A DNA stretch of 64,000 nucleotides from Myxococcales bacterium (GTDB taxonomy: Bacteria; Myxococcota_A; Polyangia; Haliangiales; Haliangiaceae), in assembly GCA_016707895.1 (NCBI GenBank), contig JADJGV010000001.1, positions 421,501 to 485,500 of the forward strand, given 5' to 3'. Position 1 is the stretch's first letter. Each line of letters begins with the position of its first letter. Shown piece by piece: positions 20,108-30,200 of this stretch. The translations under genes were made by a program, and so were the position numbers. The notes below the pieces were generated by a model that was not told the DNA's origin, searched no databases, and worked only from the letters and a program-made list of their open reading frames with translations.

Positions 20108-20697
20108 GCGCGCTGGCCACCGCGCTCCGCGCGTTCCTCGTCGCGAGGCCCAGCGACATCGACGTCGCGCTGGTCGGCGGCATTGCGGTCTCGACCCGCA
20201 CCGAGCCGCGGTTCACCCGCGACCTCGACTTCGCGATCGCCGTCGCGGACGACGCCGCCGCCGAAGCCTACGTCTGGCGACTGCGGCAGGCTGGCTATCA
20301 GCTCACCGCGACGATCGAGCAAGTTGCCCGGGGCCGCCTCTCGACCGCACGCCTGCGGTTCGAAGGGCGCGGCCCCGTGCTCGACCTGCTGTTCGCGGCC
20401 TCCGGCATCGAGCCCGAGGTGGTCGCGGCCGCCGAACCCATCGAGATCGGCGACGGCGTCGTCGCGCCGGTCGCCCGGGTCGGGCACCTGATCGCCATGA
20501 AACTCGTCTCGCTCGACGACGCCCGCCGACCACGCGACCGCGACGACCTGACCAAGCTGGCGGCGGTCGCTTCTCCCGACGAATGGGCCCGCGCCGCGGC
20601 GAGCGTCGACCTCATCGACGCGCGCGGCTTCGCCCGCGGCCGTGACCTCCGCGCCGCCCTGGCCTCTTGGCGCGACAGCCCTGGCGTCGCCGAGTAG
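20104..20697 (+). CDS. AbiEii/MNT-type nucleotidyltransferase, probable toxin
   Basis: 197 residues from the ATG at 20104. Nucleotidyltransferase fold: VALVGGIAVSTRTEPRFTRDLDFAI (GG then DxD), with a later acidic segment in PVLDLLFAASG, and C-terminal VGHLIAMKLVSLDDARRPRDRDDLTKL, typical of AbiEii/DUF6036 toxins. Related MenA-type enzymes add nucleotides to tRNA acceptor ends; whether this one does is not visible. Preceded by and coupled to its antitoxin. Second such module within 6 kb. Confidence 0.85.
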   Translation: MSALATALRAFLVARPSDIDVALVGGIAVSTRTEPRFTRDLDFAIAVADDAAAEAYVWRLRQAGYQLTATIEQVARGRLSTARLRFEGRGPVLDLLFAASGIEPEVVAAAEPIEIGDGVVAPVARVGHLIAMKLVSLDDARRPRDRDDLTKLAAVASPDEWARAAASVDLIDARGFARGRDLRAALASWRDSPGVAE

Positions 20698-20803
20698 CCC
20701 GGCCGACGCGCCCGCCTCCGCACAAACGACGCAACCGCCGCACGGCCTGGTCGATAGCTCCGCCAGGCGCCCGCGGTGGGCGTCGACCGAGCGGGAGTGG
20801 CAG

Positions 20804-21799
20804 ATGGCGCATCGACAGCGGTTCTACGTGGCGAACATGCTCTACGAGGTGACGATCCGGACGCTCGGCGGCCACTTCTGGCTGCGCCCCGATCCAGCCT
20901 GCCGCGCGATCGTCGACGGCGTCTTCGGCAAGGCCCTCGCGCTCTACCAGGCCGTGCGCCTCTACGCCTACGACGCCCAATCAAACCACCTCCACTACCT
21001 CTGCTCGGCCGACGACGATCCCGATCAGCTCCCGCTCTTCATCGACTACGTCCACGGCAACATCGCCCGCCAGCTCAACGACCTCCGCGATCGCGAGGGC
21101 GTCTTCTGGAGCCGCCGCGGCAGCGTCATCGCGGTCCTCGACGGCGACGCCCAGATCGATCGCCTCCGCTACATCCTCGCCCAGGGCCCGAAGTCCAACC
21201 TGGTCGTCTCCCCGCGCGACTGGCCCGGCGCCTGCTCGACGCCCGCGCTGCTCAGCGACATGACCATCCCCGCCGTCTACCGCTCGCTCGACGCGCGCCG
21301 CCGCAACGCCCGCCGCCCCAACCCGCGGCCCGACGCCGAGCTCGCGCACGACGTCGCCATCACGCTCACCCCGCTGCCGGTCTGGGCCGACCTCACCCCG
21401 GACGCCCTCCGCGCCAAGCACGCGGCGCTCGTCGCCGAGATCGAGGCCGAGCACACCGGCGCCTCCGTCCTCGGCGCAGCCCACCTGATCGCCGAGGATC
21501 CCGACGCGACGCCCGCCAACAAGCTCGAGCCCTCACCCGCACCCGCCTGCCACGCCTTCTGCGCCCGCGTCCGCGACCGCTTCCTCGCCGCCTATGCCAC
21601 CTTCCGCGACCGCTACAAGCGCGCCTCCGCGCGCCTCCGCGCGCTGGCCACCGGCGACACCGCGGAGATCGCCGCCGTGATCGCCGCCAACTACCCGCCC
21701 GCCGCGCTCGTCCGCCCGCGCTGGTACATCGCCGCCCCCGCCGACCTCGCCGCCACCTGGCTCCGCGGTGTCGACGACGCCGACCGCGCCATCGCGTGA
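20804..21799 (+). CDS. REP-associated tyrosine transposase (RAYT, Y1 family)
   Basis: 331 residues from the ATG at 20804, with a GGGAG site upstream; the frame is open back to 20642 through sequence unlike the family. Y1 transposase features: N-terminal RFYVANMLYEVTIRT, the HUH motif His62-Leu-His64 in QSNHLHYL, and catalytic Tyr123 in RLRYILAQGPKSNLV. Helical C-terminal domain. Such enzymes nick and join single-stranded REP hairpins. The gene lies between the repeat array at 19426 and two more repeat copies at 21948-22033, which is the expected RAYT-REP association. Probably single copy and domesticated, or part of a small mobile island. Confidence 0.85.
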   Translation: MAHRQRFYVANMLYEVTIRTLGGHFWLRPDPACRAIVDGVFGKALALYQAVRLYAYDAQSNHLHYLCSADDDPDQLPLFIDYVHGNIARQLNDLRDREGVFWSRRGSVIAVLDGDAQIDRLRYILAQGPKSNLVVSPRDWPGACSTPALLSDMTIPAVYRSLDARRRNARRPNPRPDAELAHDVAITLTPLPVWADLTPDALRAKHAALVAEIEAEHTGASVLGAAHLIAEDPDATPANKLEPSPAPACHAFCARVRDRFLAAYATFRDRYKRASARLRALATGDTAEIAAVIAANYPPAALVRPRWYIAAPADLAATWLRGVDDADRAIA

Positions 21800-22044
21800 C
21801 GTCCCGTCCGCACGCCCTGCGCTGACGCGCCACCCTCCACGCCCCCACGGCTCGCTGCCCGGCCCGCCAGGCCCTCCTCCCTGGCCGGTCGGGCGGCCGC
21901 GCTTTCGGGAGGCGACGGAGGGCCAATTCCGCGTCACCCCGCACGCGCGATCCGATGGGTTGCGACTCGGTCCCTTGGTCTTCGTCTTGGTCTTCGTCCA
22001 GCTCGGCCGCGATCCGATGGGTTGCGACTCGGTCTCCGCGAGAT
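21800..22044 (+). repeat. Two REP-like repeats downstream of the RAYT gene
   Basis: Copies of GATCCGATGGG followed by TTGCGACTCGGTC at 21948-21971 and 22010-22033, in the same orientation as the main array, with one C-to-T change. Between them TTGGTCTTCGTC occurs twice in a row (about 21975-21998). The rest of the stretch has no convincing gene. The right-hand copy sits where a minus-strand gene start (ATG at 22083) loses its frame. Confidence 0.8.
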
Positions 22045-22083
22045 GACCGTCCATTTCACGTCGACGAACTCGAGCAACGTCAT
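22045..22083 (-). pseudogene. Start of a small gene broken by a REP-like repeat
   Basis: On the minus strand AGGAGGAG (22090-22097) precedes an ATG at 22083 by 6 nt, an ideal ribosome site. The frame begins MTLLEFVDVKWTVISRR and then enters repeat sequence at about 22045 (PSRNPSDR). It follows the immunity gene at 22121 and would have been the next gene of the rhs cassette, perhaps another immunity protein. The rest of the gene is not present on the other side of the island. Confidence 0.45.
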
Positions 22084-22120
22084 CGCAGACTCCTCCTGGG
22101 CGGGCGGTCCCAAGCGAGCG

Positions 22121-22951
22121 CTAGTCGCTATTACACCATGTTAGAACCGCGGACAAGGGCGGACCACGCTCCTCGTTGGGATCTATCACAACGAAGACCC
22201 ACGCTTCCCACGAAGCCCCCATGCGCGCGCGATCGACAACGATCGTCTCGTGCCGACCTCGCATGAGGATCCGATCGAGCTGATCAGCGACATCCGCATC
22301 GATTCCTTCGGCGCCCGTGGCGATACGCATGTCGATTATCGCTTCTGAGTCCTCTGCCGTGAGTCCCGACGGCAGCAACACACCCGTAATCTCCTTCTGT
22401 TCACAAACAACGCCCCCAACCTGAGTCGTATAGACAAGCCCCCGCTCCGTCGGCACGAGCAGGCTTGCATAGTAGAGATCCGTCAGATCGACGTACAGCC
22501 GCACATCGACCGTAGTCCACTGAAGAACACAGTCACACGCTGGCGCAGCCGGCGCAGGCGGCACCCACATAATCGCGCAGGGGAGTTCGCGCGTCGACGT
22601 GATCGGCAACCGATCGGCCGGCCCCCGCCCCTCGAAAGCAAACACTTCCGAGCGTGGAAGCGCCATTACCGCGGGGATCCAGCCTGGGCGCATCTCCGCC
22701 ACGCGCGTGCGATCGACCCTCAATCCTTGTCGACAGGCGGCAAGGAGTGCGTCAATATCGTTCACTGCCGCGACGCCTGCCGCCGCCATGAGTTGACGAC
22801 CAATGTCGACCGGCGCTTCGAGTGGGATTCCGGCGCCTTCGAGTGGCGGATGCGTTTGACACCCCCCCGGTGGAACACAAATACCGGTCTGGATCGGGAC
22901 AAAGACGATCGGCCAATCGTAGGCGTGTACTTGCAGCGGGCGTGGCAACAA
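22121..22951 (-). CDS. Probable immunity protein with two DUF6210-like repeats
   Basis: About 276 residues from a TTG at 22951, placed 6 nt after GGAGG; a longer reading to a TTG at 22999 is possible. Two similar units: VFVPIQTGICVPPGG, then C, then EGAGIPLEAP; and LLVPTERGLVYTTQVGG, then VCEQ and TGVLLPSG. This VxxTGxxxxxxGGxxCxxxxxEGxxxPL pattern recalls DUF6210, here twice in one chain. It starts 17 nt after the orphan Rhs tip ends, the usual place for its immunity gene. The C-terminal segment (VVDRARMGASWEAWVFVVI) is shared by the family as I remember it. Lower GC than the flanking chromosome. Confidence 0.65.
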   Translation of the reverse strand: MLPRPLQVHAYDWPIVFVPIQTGICVPPGGCQTHPPLEGAGIPLEAPVDIGRQLMAAAGVAAVNDIDALLAACRQGLRVDRTRVAEMRPGWIPAVMALPRSEVFAFEGRGPADRLPITSTRELPCAIMWVPPAPAAPACDCVLQWTTVDVRLYVDLTDLYYASLLVPTERGLVYTTQVGGVVCEQKEITGVLLPSGLTAEDSEAIIDMRIATGAEGIDADVADQLDRILMRGRHETIVVDRARMGASWEAWVFVVIDPNEERGPPLSAVLTWCNSD

Positions 22952-22967
22952 TGGCAACCTCCGGTGA

Positions 22968-25900
22968 CTATATGCCGAGATATCGCGGGGGCGGAGCAAT
23001 CATCTGGACCCAGAGAAACACCCCTTGCTTGGCAGCGGCACCGACGAACTTCTGATCAGCCGTAACCGTTGGAATACCGAGCTGATCGCCAGTCCCAAAT
23101 ATTATCCTATCATTCTGACCGAGCTTCTTCTGCAATGACCTTGATCCAACATTGAGTGCCATGACACGGGCGGAGGGGGAATCCGGGATTGTACGAACCG
23201 ACATAAGGAAGAGTGCGATGACGAGCCGCTCGTTTGGTCCCGCAGCATTGTACGGTCCAGTGAAGAACTCACCAAGTGCAGTCTGTGTCACGAGCGGTTC
23301 CTTCGTGACAAGAAACGCATTCATGGCGAGTAGTTGCCATGGTCGCTTCAACGAAGTGGTCGCGATGATCGCGCCCGTGTCGAGGTTGACCGCTTGGCGC
23401 GGCGGCGGGTTTGGCGAAGTCGGCGATGGCTGAGGTGCACTCGCTGGGCCGGGGCTCGGGCTTGGTTGCGTTGCGGTCGGCAATGATGGCACGGGCGCCG
23501 GCGGAATTGGTGCCGGCACGTGCTGCCCTTGCGGTCGTGCGTCCGCCTCTGGCACGCTGGCAGGCGTTGGCCGTTCGCCGGGTGCAGGGTCCAAGGGCGA
23601 GTACGGCACCCAGCGGTAGGGAACACGTATGGGCTGGGTGCGAGATGGCAACGGGTGGGAATCGGCCCCGGGCTCGAGGCTGGGCGCCGGATCGCCGCCC
23701 CGAACTGGGATGCCGGGGCTGACGGGCTCCGACGGCTTACCGCGCTGCTGGCAGAGCACCGGCGCACCGAGGCAATCGCGAGGCCCTCCGTAAGGCGTCC
23801 CGAACTGCCCGATTGAGTTGCCACGCGTGAAGCTGACATACCCCACGCCGCCAATCGCCACGCCAGGCGCGATGGCAACGCCAACAACGCCCGTAGAAAC
23901 GAGGACTTCACCAATCGTCGATGCACCAGCTACGGCCGCCGGACCGGCCACAGGAGACACCGACGGGACGCTCGGGACGGGGGCCGGTGCTGGCGCGGGA
24001 GTTCCCACTGGAGAAGGTGGCAGCGCGACAGGAGCCGGGACCAACGGCTCTACCGGAATGTGCCCCACAAGGCCGAGCCCGATCGGCGCCGGCGCTGTCT
24101 GCGGTGTGGCTTGGGCGCTTTGGCCTTCGTCGTTTCGCGGCGCGATGCCCCCGGAACGCCCCCCTCCGAATGGATCGAATGGTGCAGCATCCGCCGTCGC
24201 CTTGTCGTCTGTCGCGCCGAAGTCGTAGCCACGGGGATCGACCAACGACTCAGGCGCGGTCGATGGCGCGACAGGCGACGAACCCCGCGTGTCGCGCGAG
24301 GGCTTCGTGCTGGACGGTCGCCACGTCTGCCAGTCATTCCATCTCCATGCCGGAGTCGCCGCTTGGGATTCATCGGCCGCCTGCTCGCCCACGCCAACGA
24401 CCATTGGTCGTGGGCGGCATTCCTCATCTGCGGCACGCTTCCGCTCCGTCCCCTCCGGGTCGACATACCCGACCGGGTCGCCACCCACGAACGCGTACAG
24501 ATTCAGCCCGTCCTTCGGGCCGATCGGATCCGGGCTCAGCCACCGGCCCAGCCAGGGGGCGTAGTACCGCTGCGGGTACGCGTCCAGGCCGGTCGCGCGA
24601 TCGCGCTCCTTGCCGGCGTAGCGGACATCCCGCCGCGCGACTTCCCGGACATCGTCGCCGGCAATGAACGCGCTGCCTCCGTGCGGCAGGTACTCCTCGT
24701 AGCTGATCAGCTGGCCGGCCTCGTCGAGCTCGACCGCGGTCGAGCCTTGCGGCGTGGTCAGGTGGTAGCGCACGCGGGCCGGGCCGATGGCGTCGACTTC
24801 GTTCGCCAGCGTGTCGACGACGTGGCGGTCGATCACCGCGACCCGCCGGTCGCCATCCCCGACGTGCGTCGTCCAGCGCTCGAGCACCAGCGTACCGTTG
24901 CGCGCCACCCGCACGCGCTCCTGGCCGCCGCCGCAGTAGACGACCTCACGCGTCTCGACGACCGGCTCCGCCCCGCCGACGACCAGCCGCGTCGCGACCT
25001 TCCGCACCCGCACGCGGTCGGCGCCGTACGCGTACCGCTCGCCGTCGTCGACCGGCCCGCCAGCGCGCACCACCGTCGTCGCGTGCGTCAGGCACCCGCG
25101 CCAGCTCCAGCCCATCGCGCGCAGGTGCCACAGCTCGCGCAGGTTCCCGCCCGCGTCGAACATCGCCGCCGGGTTCACCACCGACACACCATTGCCATCC
25201 ACCGCCGCCGTCGCCCGGTTCGATCCCGCCGCGACCCAGTAGTCGGTCGCCCAGCTCGCCGTCGCGCCGGCGTGCTGCACGCGCGTGAGATTCCCCCCTG
25301 CGTCGTACGTGAACTGCTGCGTGTACCGCTCGAGCGCCGCGCCGTTGTTCAGCGACAGGTGCCGCGCGCCGTGCACGCACCCCGCCGTCGTCGGCCCGTC
25401 GTGCGGCAGCAGCGCCTGGTGCACCCGGCCCGTCGCCGCCACCAGCCGCCCGTGCGCGTCGTACCCGAAGTCGCGCCGCGCGCTCACCGCGCCTGGCACC
25501 AGCGCCCCCGGCCCGTCCTGCGCCGCGTCGAGCATCCGCACCAGCTTGCCGTCCGGATCGTACGTGCACCGCAGCCCCTGGTACGCCCGCGTGCCTCGCA
25601 CCGCGTCCTGCGCCACCAGCCGCCCGCTCGCCGGGTCGTACGCCCACGTCTGCCCGACGCCGTTGCCCAAGGTCGCCGCCACCACCCGGCCGTGCGCGTC
25701 CCGCGCCACGTCCGCGACGATCGGCGTCGCCACCAGCGCCCCATCCGGCGTCGTCACCCGCACCTCCACCATCGCCTCGCCCCGCGCGTACACCGTCGCT
25801 CGCGCCGTCCCGTCGACCAGCTGCGTCCACACCTCGCGCCCCAGCGCGTCGGTCCGCGCCGCCGTCGCCAGCACCTCGCTCTCCACCGCCTCCGCCCCGC

Positions 25901-26748
25901 GCCAGTCCGCGTCCTCGTTGACCTTCCCCCGCAGCTGCCGCCCCTGCGCCCGCACCGCGCCCAGCGGATCGTACGCCGTCACCGCCACCACGCCGGCGCC
26001 GTCCTTCACCTCGACCAGCCGCCCCACCGTGTTCGCCGCCACCGCCGCCGCACGGTCGGCCGCCTGGTCGCCATATATATACGTCTCGACCATCGCGTCC
26101 ATCGCCGCCGCGCCGTCGCCGCCGGTCACCGACACCGTCGTCGGGCGGTCGGCCACGTCGAACCCGCGCGTCACCGCGAACCCGCGCCCGTCCCACGTCC
26201 ACACCGGCCGGTCGTACGCGTCCGCCACCGCCCACGTCGGCCCCGCGTCCACGCTCCCCTGCGCCACCACCCGCCCACGCAGGTCGCGCACGTACGTGAA
26301 CGCCGTGAGCCCGCGCGCGTCGATCACCGCGCTGGCCTGCCCCGTCGCGTCCAGCACCTGCCGCGTCCATGCGTCCGCCGCGCTCGCGTCGCCCACCGCC
26401 CGCGTCGCGCACACCACGCCCCGCGCGTCGACGTGCGTCACCGTCGGCGTCCCCGCGTGCCCGGCCGCGTGCTCGTAGGCCACCCGCTCCGCATCATCCA
26501 CCGGCCGCCCTTCCCGCACCACCCGGTACGTCGAATCCAGCACGTTGTCCCCTGGCGTCGCCGCCGTCGTCGCCCACGCCGCGGGCGCCGTCGTCGCGTG
26601 CGTCCCGTTCGGCAGATCGACCCGCACCGTCCGCCCCACCGCGTCGTACGTCGTCACCGTCGACACCCCGAACCGCGCCAGCACCGCGTCCCCCTCGTAC
26701 GCCGCTCTCGGCGAGAAGTACGGCTCGTACACCCGCCCCGGCTGCCCC
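22968..26748 (-). CDS. rhs: Orphan Rhs core and tip with PIN-domain C-terminus (5' truncated)
   Basis: The frame is open to 26927, but similarity to the larger rhs gene begins at about 26748 (QPGRVYEPYFSPRAAYEGD), so upstream codons are antisense to the immunity gene and no real start is evident. About 2300 bp of core (24447-26748) duplicate 28829-31129 almost exactly, with YD repeats and the RHS end DPIGPKDGLNLYAFVGGDPVGYVDPEG. A long Pro/Ala-rich linker of about 340 residues follows. The last about 140 residues look like a PIN nuclease: VNLDTGAIIATT, TQTALGEFF, and DRIIFGTGDQLGIPTVTADQKFV. The likely target is RNA. The tip would be used after recombination into the intact rhs gene. Confidence 0.8.
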
Positions 26749-26815
26749 CGGCTGTCCCTTCGCGTTCTTGGGGGCCTTGGGGACGGCGCCGGGGACGCGA
26801 CTCGTTGATGCGATC

Positions 26816-27187
26816 CTAACTCTGTTCGGTGCCCTCCGAGCGATCCCCCATGGAATCCCCGACGACGGGACCTGGAGCATCGGGAATCGGCAATTCCCCA
26901 ACTGACACAAGCCACGCATCCACGCACTCCACGCAGTCACCCGTCATACCTGGAAGACTGTCTGGGTTGTCGTAACCGTAGTATTTCCGGTTCTCCTGTT
27001 CGACCCTGTCGGCAAGTACCGCCGCGAACTCAGATCGGCATGCACCACAGAGCAACCAGGGAATTACGTCTCGACCGGGAATCTGGAACACCTCAACGTG
27101 AGACCGAGCCCGAAATGCTGACATCACATGACGGCAGCCGTAGACAACAGGCTGCCCTTGATGAATAGGACATATCATGATTCCCAT
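26816..27187 (-). CDS. Cys-rich putative immunity protein
   Basis: 123 residues, ATG with GGAGAG 6 nt upstream. Seven Cys and several His: MICPIHQ, YGCRHV, LLCGACRSEF, GDCVECVDAW, a pattern suited to zinc binding. It begins 15 nt after the first Rhs toxin ends, the standard immunity position. No similarity to the other immunity gene. Acidic C-terminus. The 67 nt between its end and the orphan Rhs core carry no feature. Confidence 0.65.
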   Translation of the reverse strand: MGIMICPIHQGQPVVYGCRHVMSAFRARSHVEVFQIPGRDVIPWLLCGACRSEFAAVLADRVEQENRKYYGYDNPDSLPGMTGDCVECVDAWLVSVGELPIPDAPGPVVGDSMGDRSEGTEQS

Positions 27188-27202
27188 ATTTCGCTCTCCA
27201 TT

Positions 27203-30200
27203 TCAGGGCATCGGAATGCCAAAAAGTCCACGAACAAACTCCTGCGCCTTTGCAGGACTTACTGGAGCATCGCCACCGCCCGCCGCGATCACTTCACAGA
27301 TGGGCACGCCACAGTGATTAATTCGACTTCCCGAGAACGACATCGGACCACGATCGCCTCTTGCGATTTGGCGCCACTGCCGCTTCGTCGCCGCGTCGAC
27401 ATCGCCAAGATTCACCGTCATCGAGGCCGTGGGCTTGGGCAGATCCCCATTCAAGACTTTCATGACTCGAGTCTGCCCCGTAGCAGGGTCCTCCACCAGG
27501 TGCGTCTCAATGGCGCCGTCGACGTTGACCTTCACAGAGAAGTGAACACGCCCCCTTCGCCCACCGTAGTAGTACACCGTGGCTGTACCCGAGCTCCTCG
27601 CTCCGACGGCCGCGCCGCTAGGCTCGGCTGTGCCGACCGGCGCTGGCGACTCCCCTGCCACGCCGACAAAGCCGTGGTCGCCGTATCGCGCGCGAGCCGC
27701 ATCCTGAAACCTCTGCGCCTTCTCGCGAAATGCCTCCCAGCCCGATGCGCGATCCGGATCTGCGCCCGAACTGTCTGCACTCACTGTTGCATCGAACTCC
27801 GCCGCTGCCTTGACCTCCGCATTGGCCATCGCACGTCCGACGCGCATGCTGCCCCGTGCACCAGCGGTCGCAAGCCCCGCTCCAAGCGCACTGAATCCAG
27901 CGTCGATATAGTTTCCCGCGCGATACTGGTCGTAGGCGTTCACGCCACTCGCCGCCGCACCAAGAACTGTGAGCGCGCTCTCCATGTACGCCTGAGCGGC
28001 GATCCTCGGAGCACCCAGCATGAGCCCGGCGCCGCTGGAGAAGCCCCGCAGCGACCCGGTCACCTTTGCGACTTCCATCCGGTAGTAGTAGTCGGCGACC
28101 ATCTCAGGGTCCGCCTGCCAGCGCATGGACCCGCCAAACATGTCCTCGAAGACCGCCGTCGAAGACGGCTCGTACCGCACCCGCTCGCCGCTGGCGGGCC
28201 AGGTCATCTCGACGTCGCGCTTGACCTGTCCCGACGGATCACGAAGGATGTGGTAGGTGTCGCCGTTTGCGGTGATCGAGACTTCTGACATGCCAAGGCT
28301 CGGCCATAGCTGGACCTTCTGCACAGCGCCGCCGTCGAGCTCCGTCTGAAAGGTCAGCCCACCGGTCAAGAGCTTGAGCGCACTTCCGAAGATCCCACCC
28401 GTCGCTGAGCCGCCATCGAGATAGGTGATGTTGTCGAGAGTGTCGCCGTCCTGCAGCTGCCACGCGCCTGTCCCGTCTGGCATGCGCACGACGAACTTCT
28501 CTCGCTTGGCATTCCATAGCCAGACCGAACCATCAGGGGCGCTGTTCGACTCGGACTCCAGGTTCGTTGATGTCCGCCATGGGTCTCCGTAGAGGTCGTC
28601 GTAATCCTCCCAGAATTGATTCCAGTCAGCATTGGACTGCTCGATGAGCCCGGCCGCTCGGTCCGCACGCTTGGAACCCGCGTCTGACGTCGTCGCAGCG
28701 CCGCCCGAGGCACTCTGCGCAGGGGGAGGCTGGGAGAAGTCCGGCTTCCAGTCAGCCGTCGCTTGGGGCTGCTCTGCGTACTCCGCTGGGGCGGTCGCCA
28801 GCGGCAGCTCACCTCGCTTGCGCTTCTCCGTCCCCTCCGGGTCGACATACCCGACCGGGTCGCCACCGACGAATGCGTACAGATTCAACCCGTCCTTCGG
28901 GCCGATCGGATCGGGGCTCAGCCACCGGCCCAGCCAGGGCGCGTAGTAGCGCTGCGGGTACGCGTCCAGGCCGGTCGCGCGGTCGCGCTCCTTGCCGGCG
29001 TAGCGGACGTCGCGCCGCGCGACCTCGCGGACATCATCGCCGGCGATGAACGCGCTGCCGCCGTGCGGCAGGTACTCCTCGTACGAGATCAGCTGCCCGG
29101 CCTCGTCGAGCTCGACCGCGGTCGAGCCTTGCGGCGTGGTCAGGTGGTAGCGCACGCGGGCCGGGCCGATGGCGTCGACTTCATTGGCCAGCGTGTCGAC
29201 GACGTGCCGGTCGATCACCGCGACCCGGCGGTCGCCGTCGCTGACATGCGTGGTCCAGCGCTCGAGCACCAGCGTGCCGTTGCGCCGCACTCGCACGCGC
29301 TCCTGGCCGCCGCCGCAGTAGACCACCTCACGCGTCTCGACGACCGGCTCCGCCCCGCCGACGACCAGCCGCGTCGCCACCTTGCGCACGCGCACGCGGT
29401 CCGCGCCGTACGCGTACCGCTCGCCGTCGTCGACCGGCCCGCCAGCGCGCGCCACCGTCGTCGCGTGCGTCAGGCACCCGCGCCAGCTCCAGCCCAGCGC
29501 GCGCAGGTGCCACAGCTCGCGCAGGTTGCCGCCGGCGTCGAACATCGCCGCCGGGTTCACCACCGGCACGCCATTGCCGTCCTCCGCCGCCGTCGCCCGG
29601 TTCGAGCTCGCCGCGACCCAGAAGTCGGTCGCCCAGCTCGCCGTCGCGCCGGCGTGCTGCACGCGCGTGAGATTCCCCCCCGCGTCGTACGTGAACTGCT
29701 GCGTGTACCGCTCGAGCGCCGCGCCGTTGTTCAGCGACAGGTGCCGCGCGCCGTGCACGCACCCCGCCGTCGTCGGGCCATCGTGCGGCAGCAGCGCCTG
29801 GTGCACCCGGCCCGTCGCCGCCACCAGCCGCCCGTGCGCGTCGTACCCGAAGTCGCGCCGCGCGCTCACCGCGCCCGGCACCAGCGCCCCCGGCCCGTCC
29901 TGCGCCACGTCGAGCATCCGCACCAGCTTGCCGTCCGGATCGTACGTGCACCGCAGCCCCTGGTACGCCCGCGTCCCCTGCACCGCGTCCTGCGCCACCA
30001 GCCGCCCGCTCGCCGGGTCGTACGCCCACGTCTGCCCGACGCCGTTGCCCAAGGTCGTCGCCACCACCCGCCCGTGCGCGTCCCGCGCCACGTCCGCGAC
30101 GATCGGCGTCGCCACCTGCGCCCCGTCCGGCGTCGTCACCCGCACCGCCACCAGCGCCCCGCCCCGCGCGTACACCGTCGCCCGCACCGTCCCGTCGACC

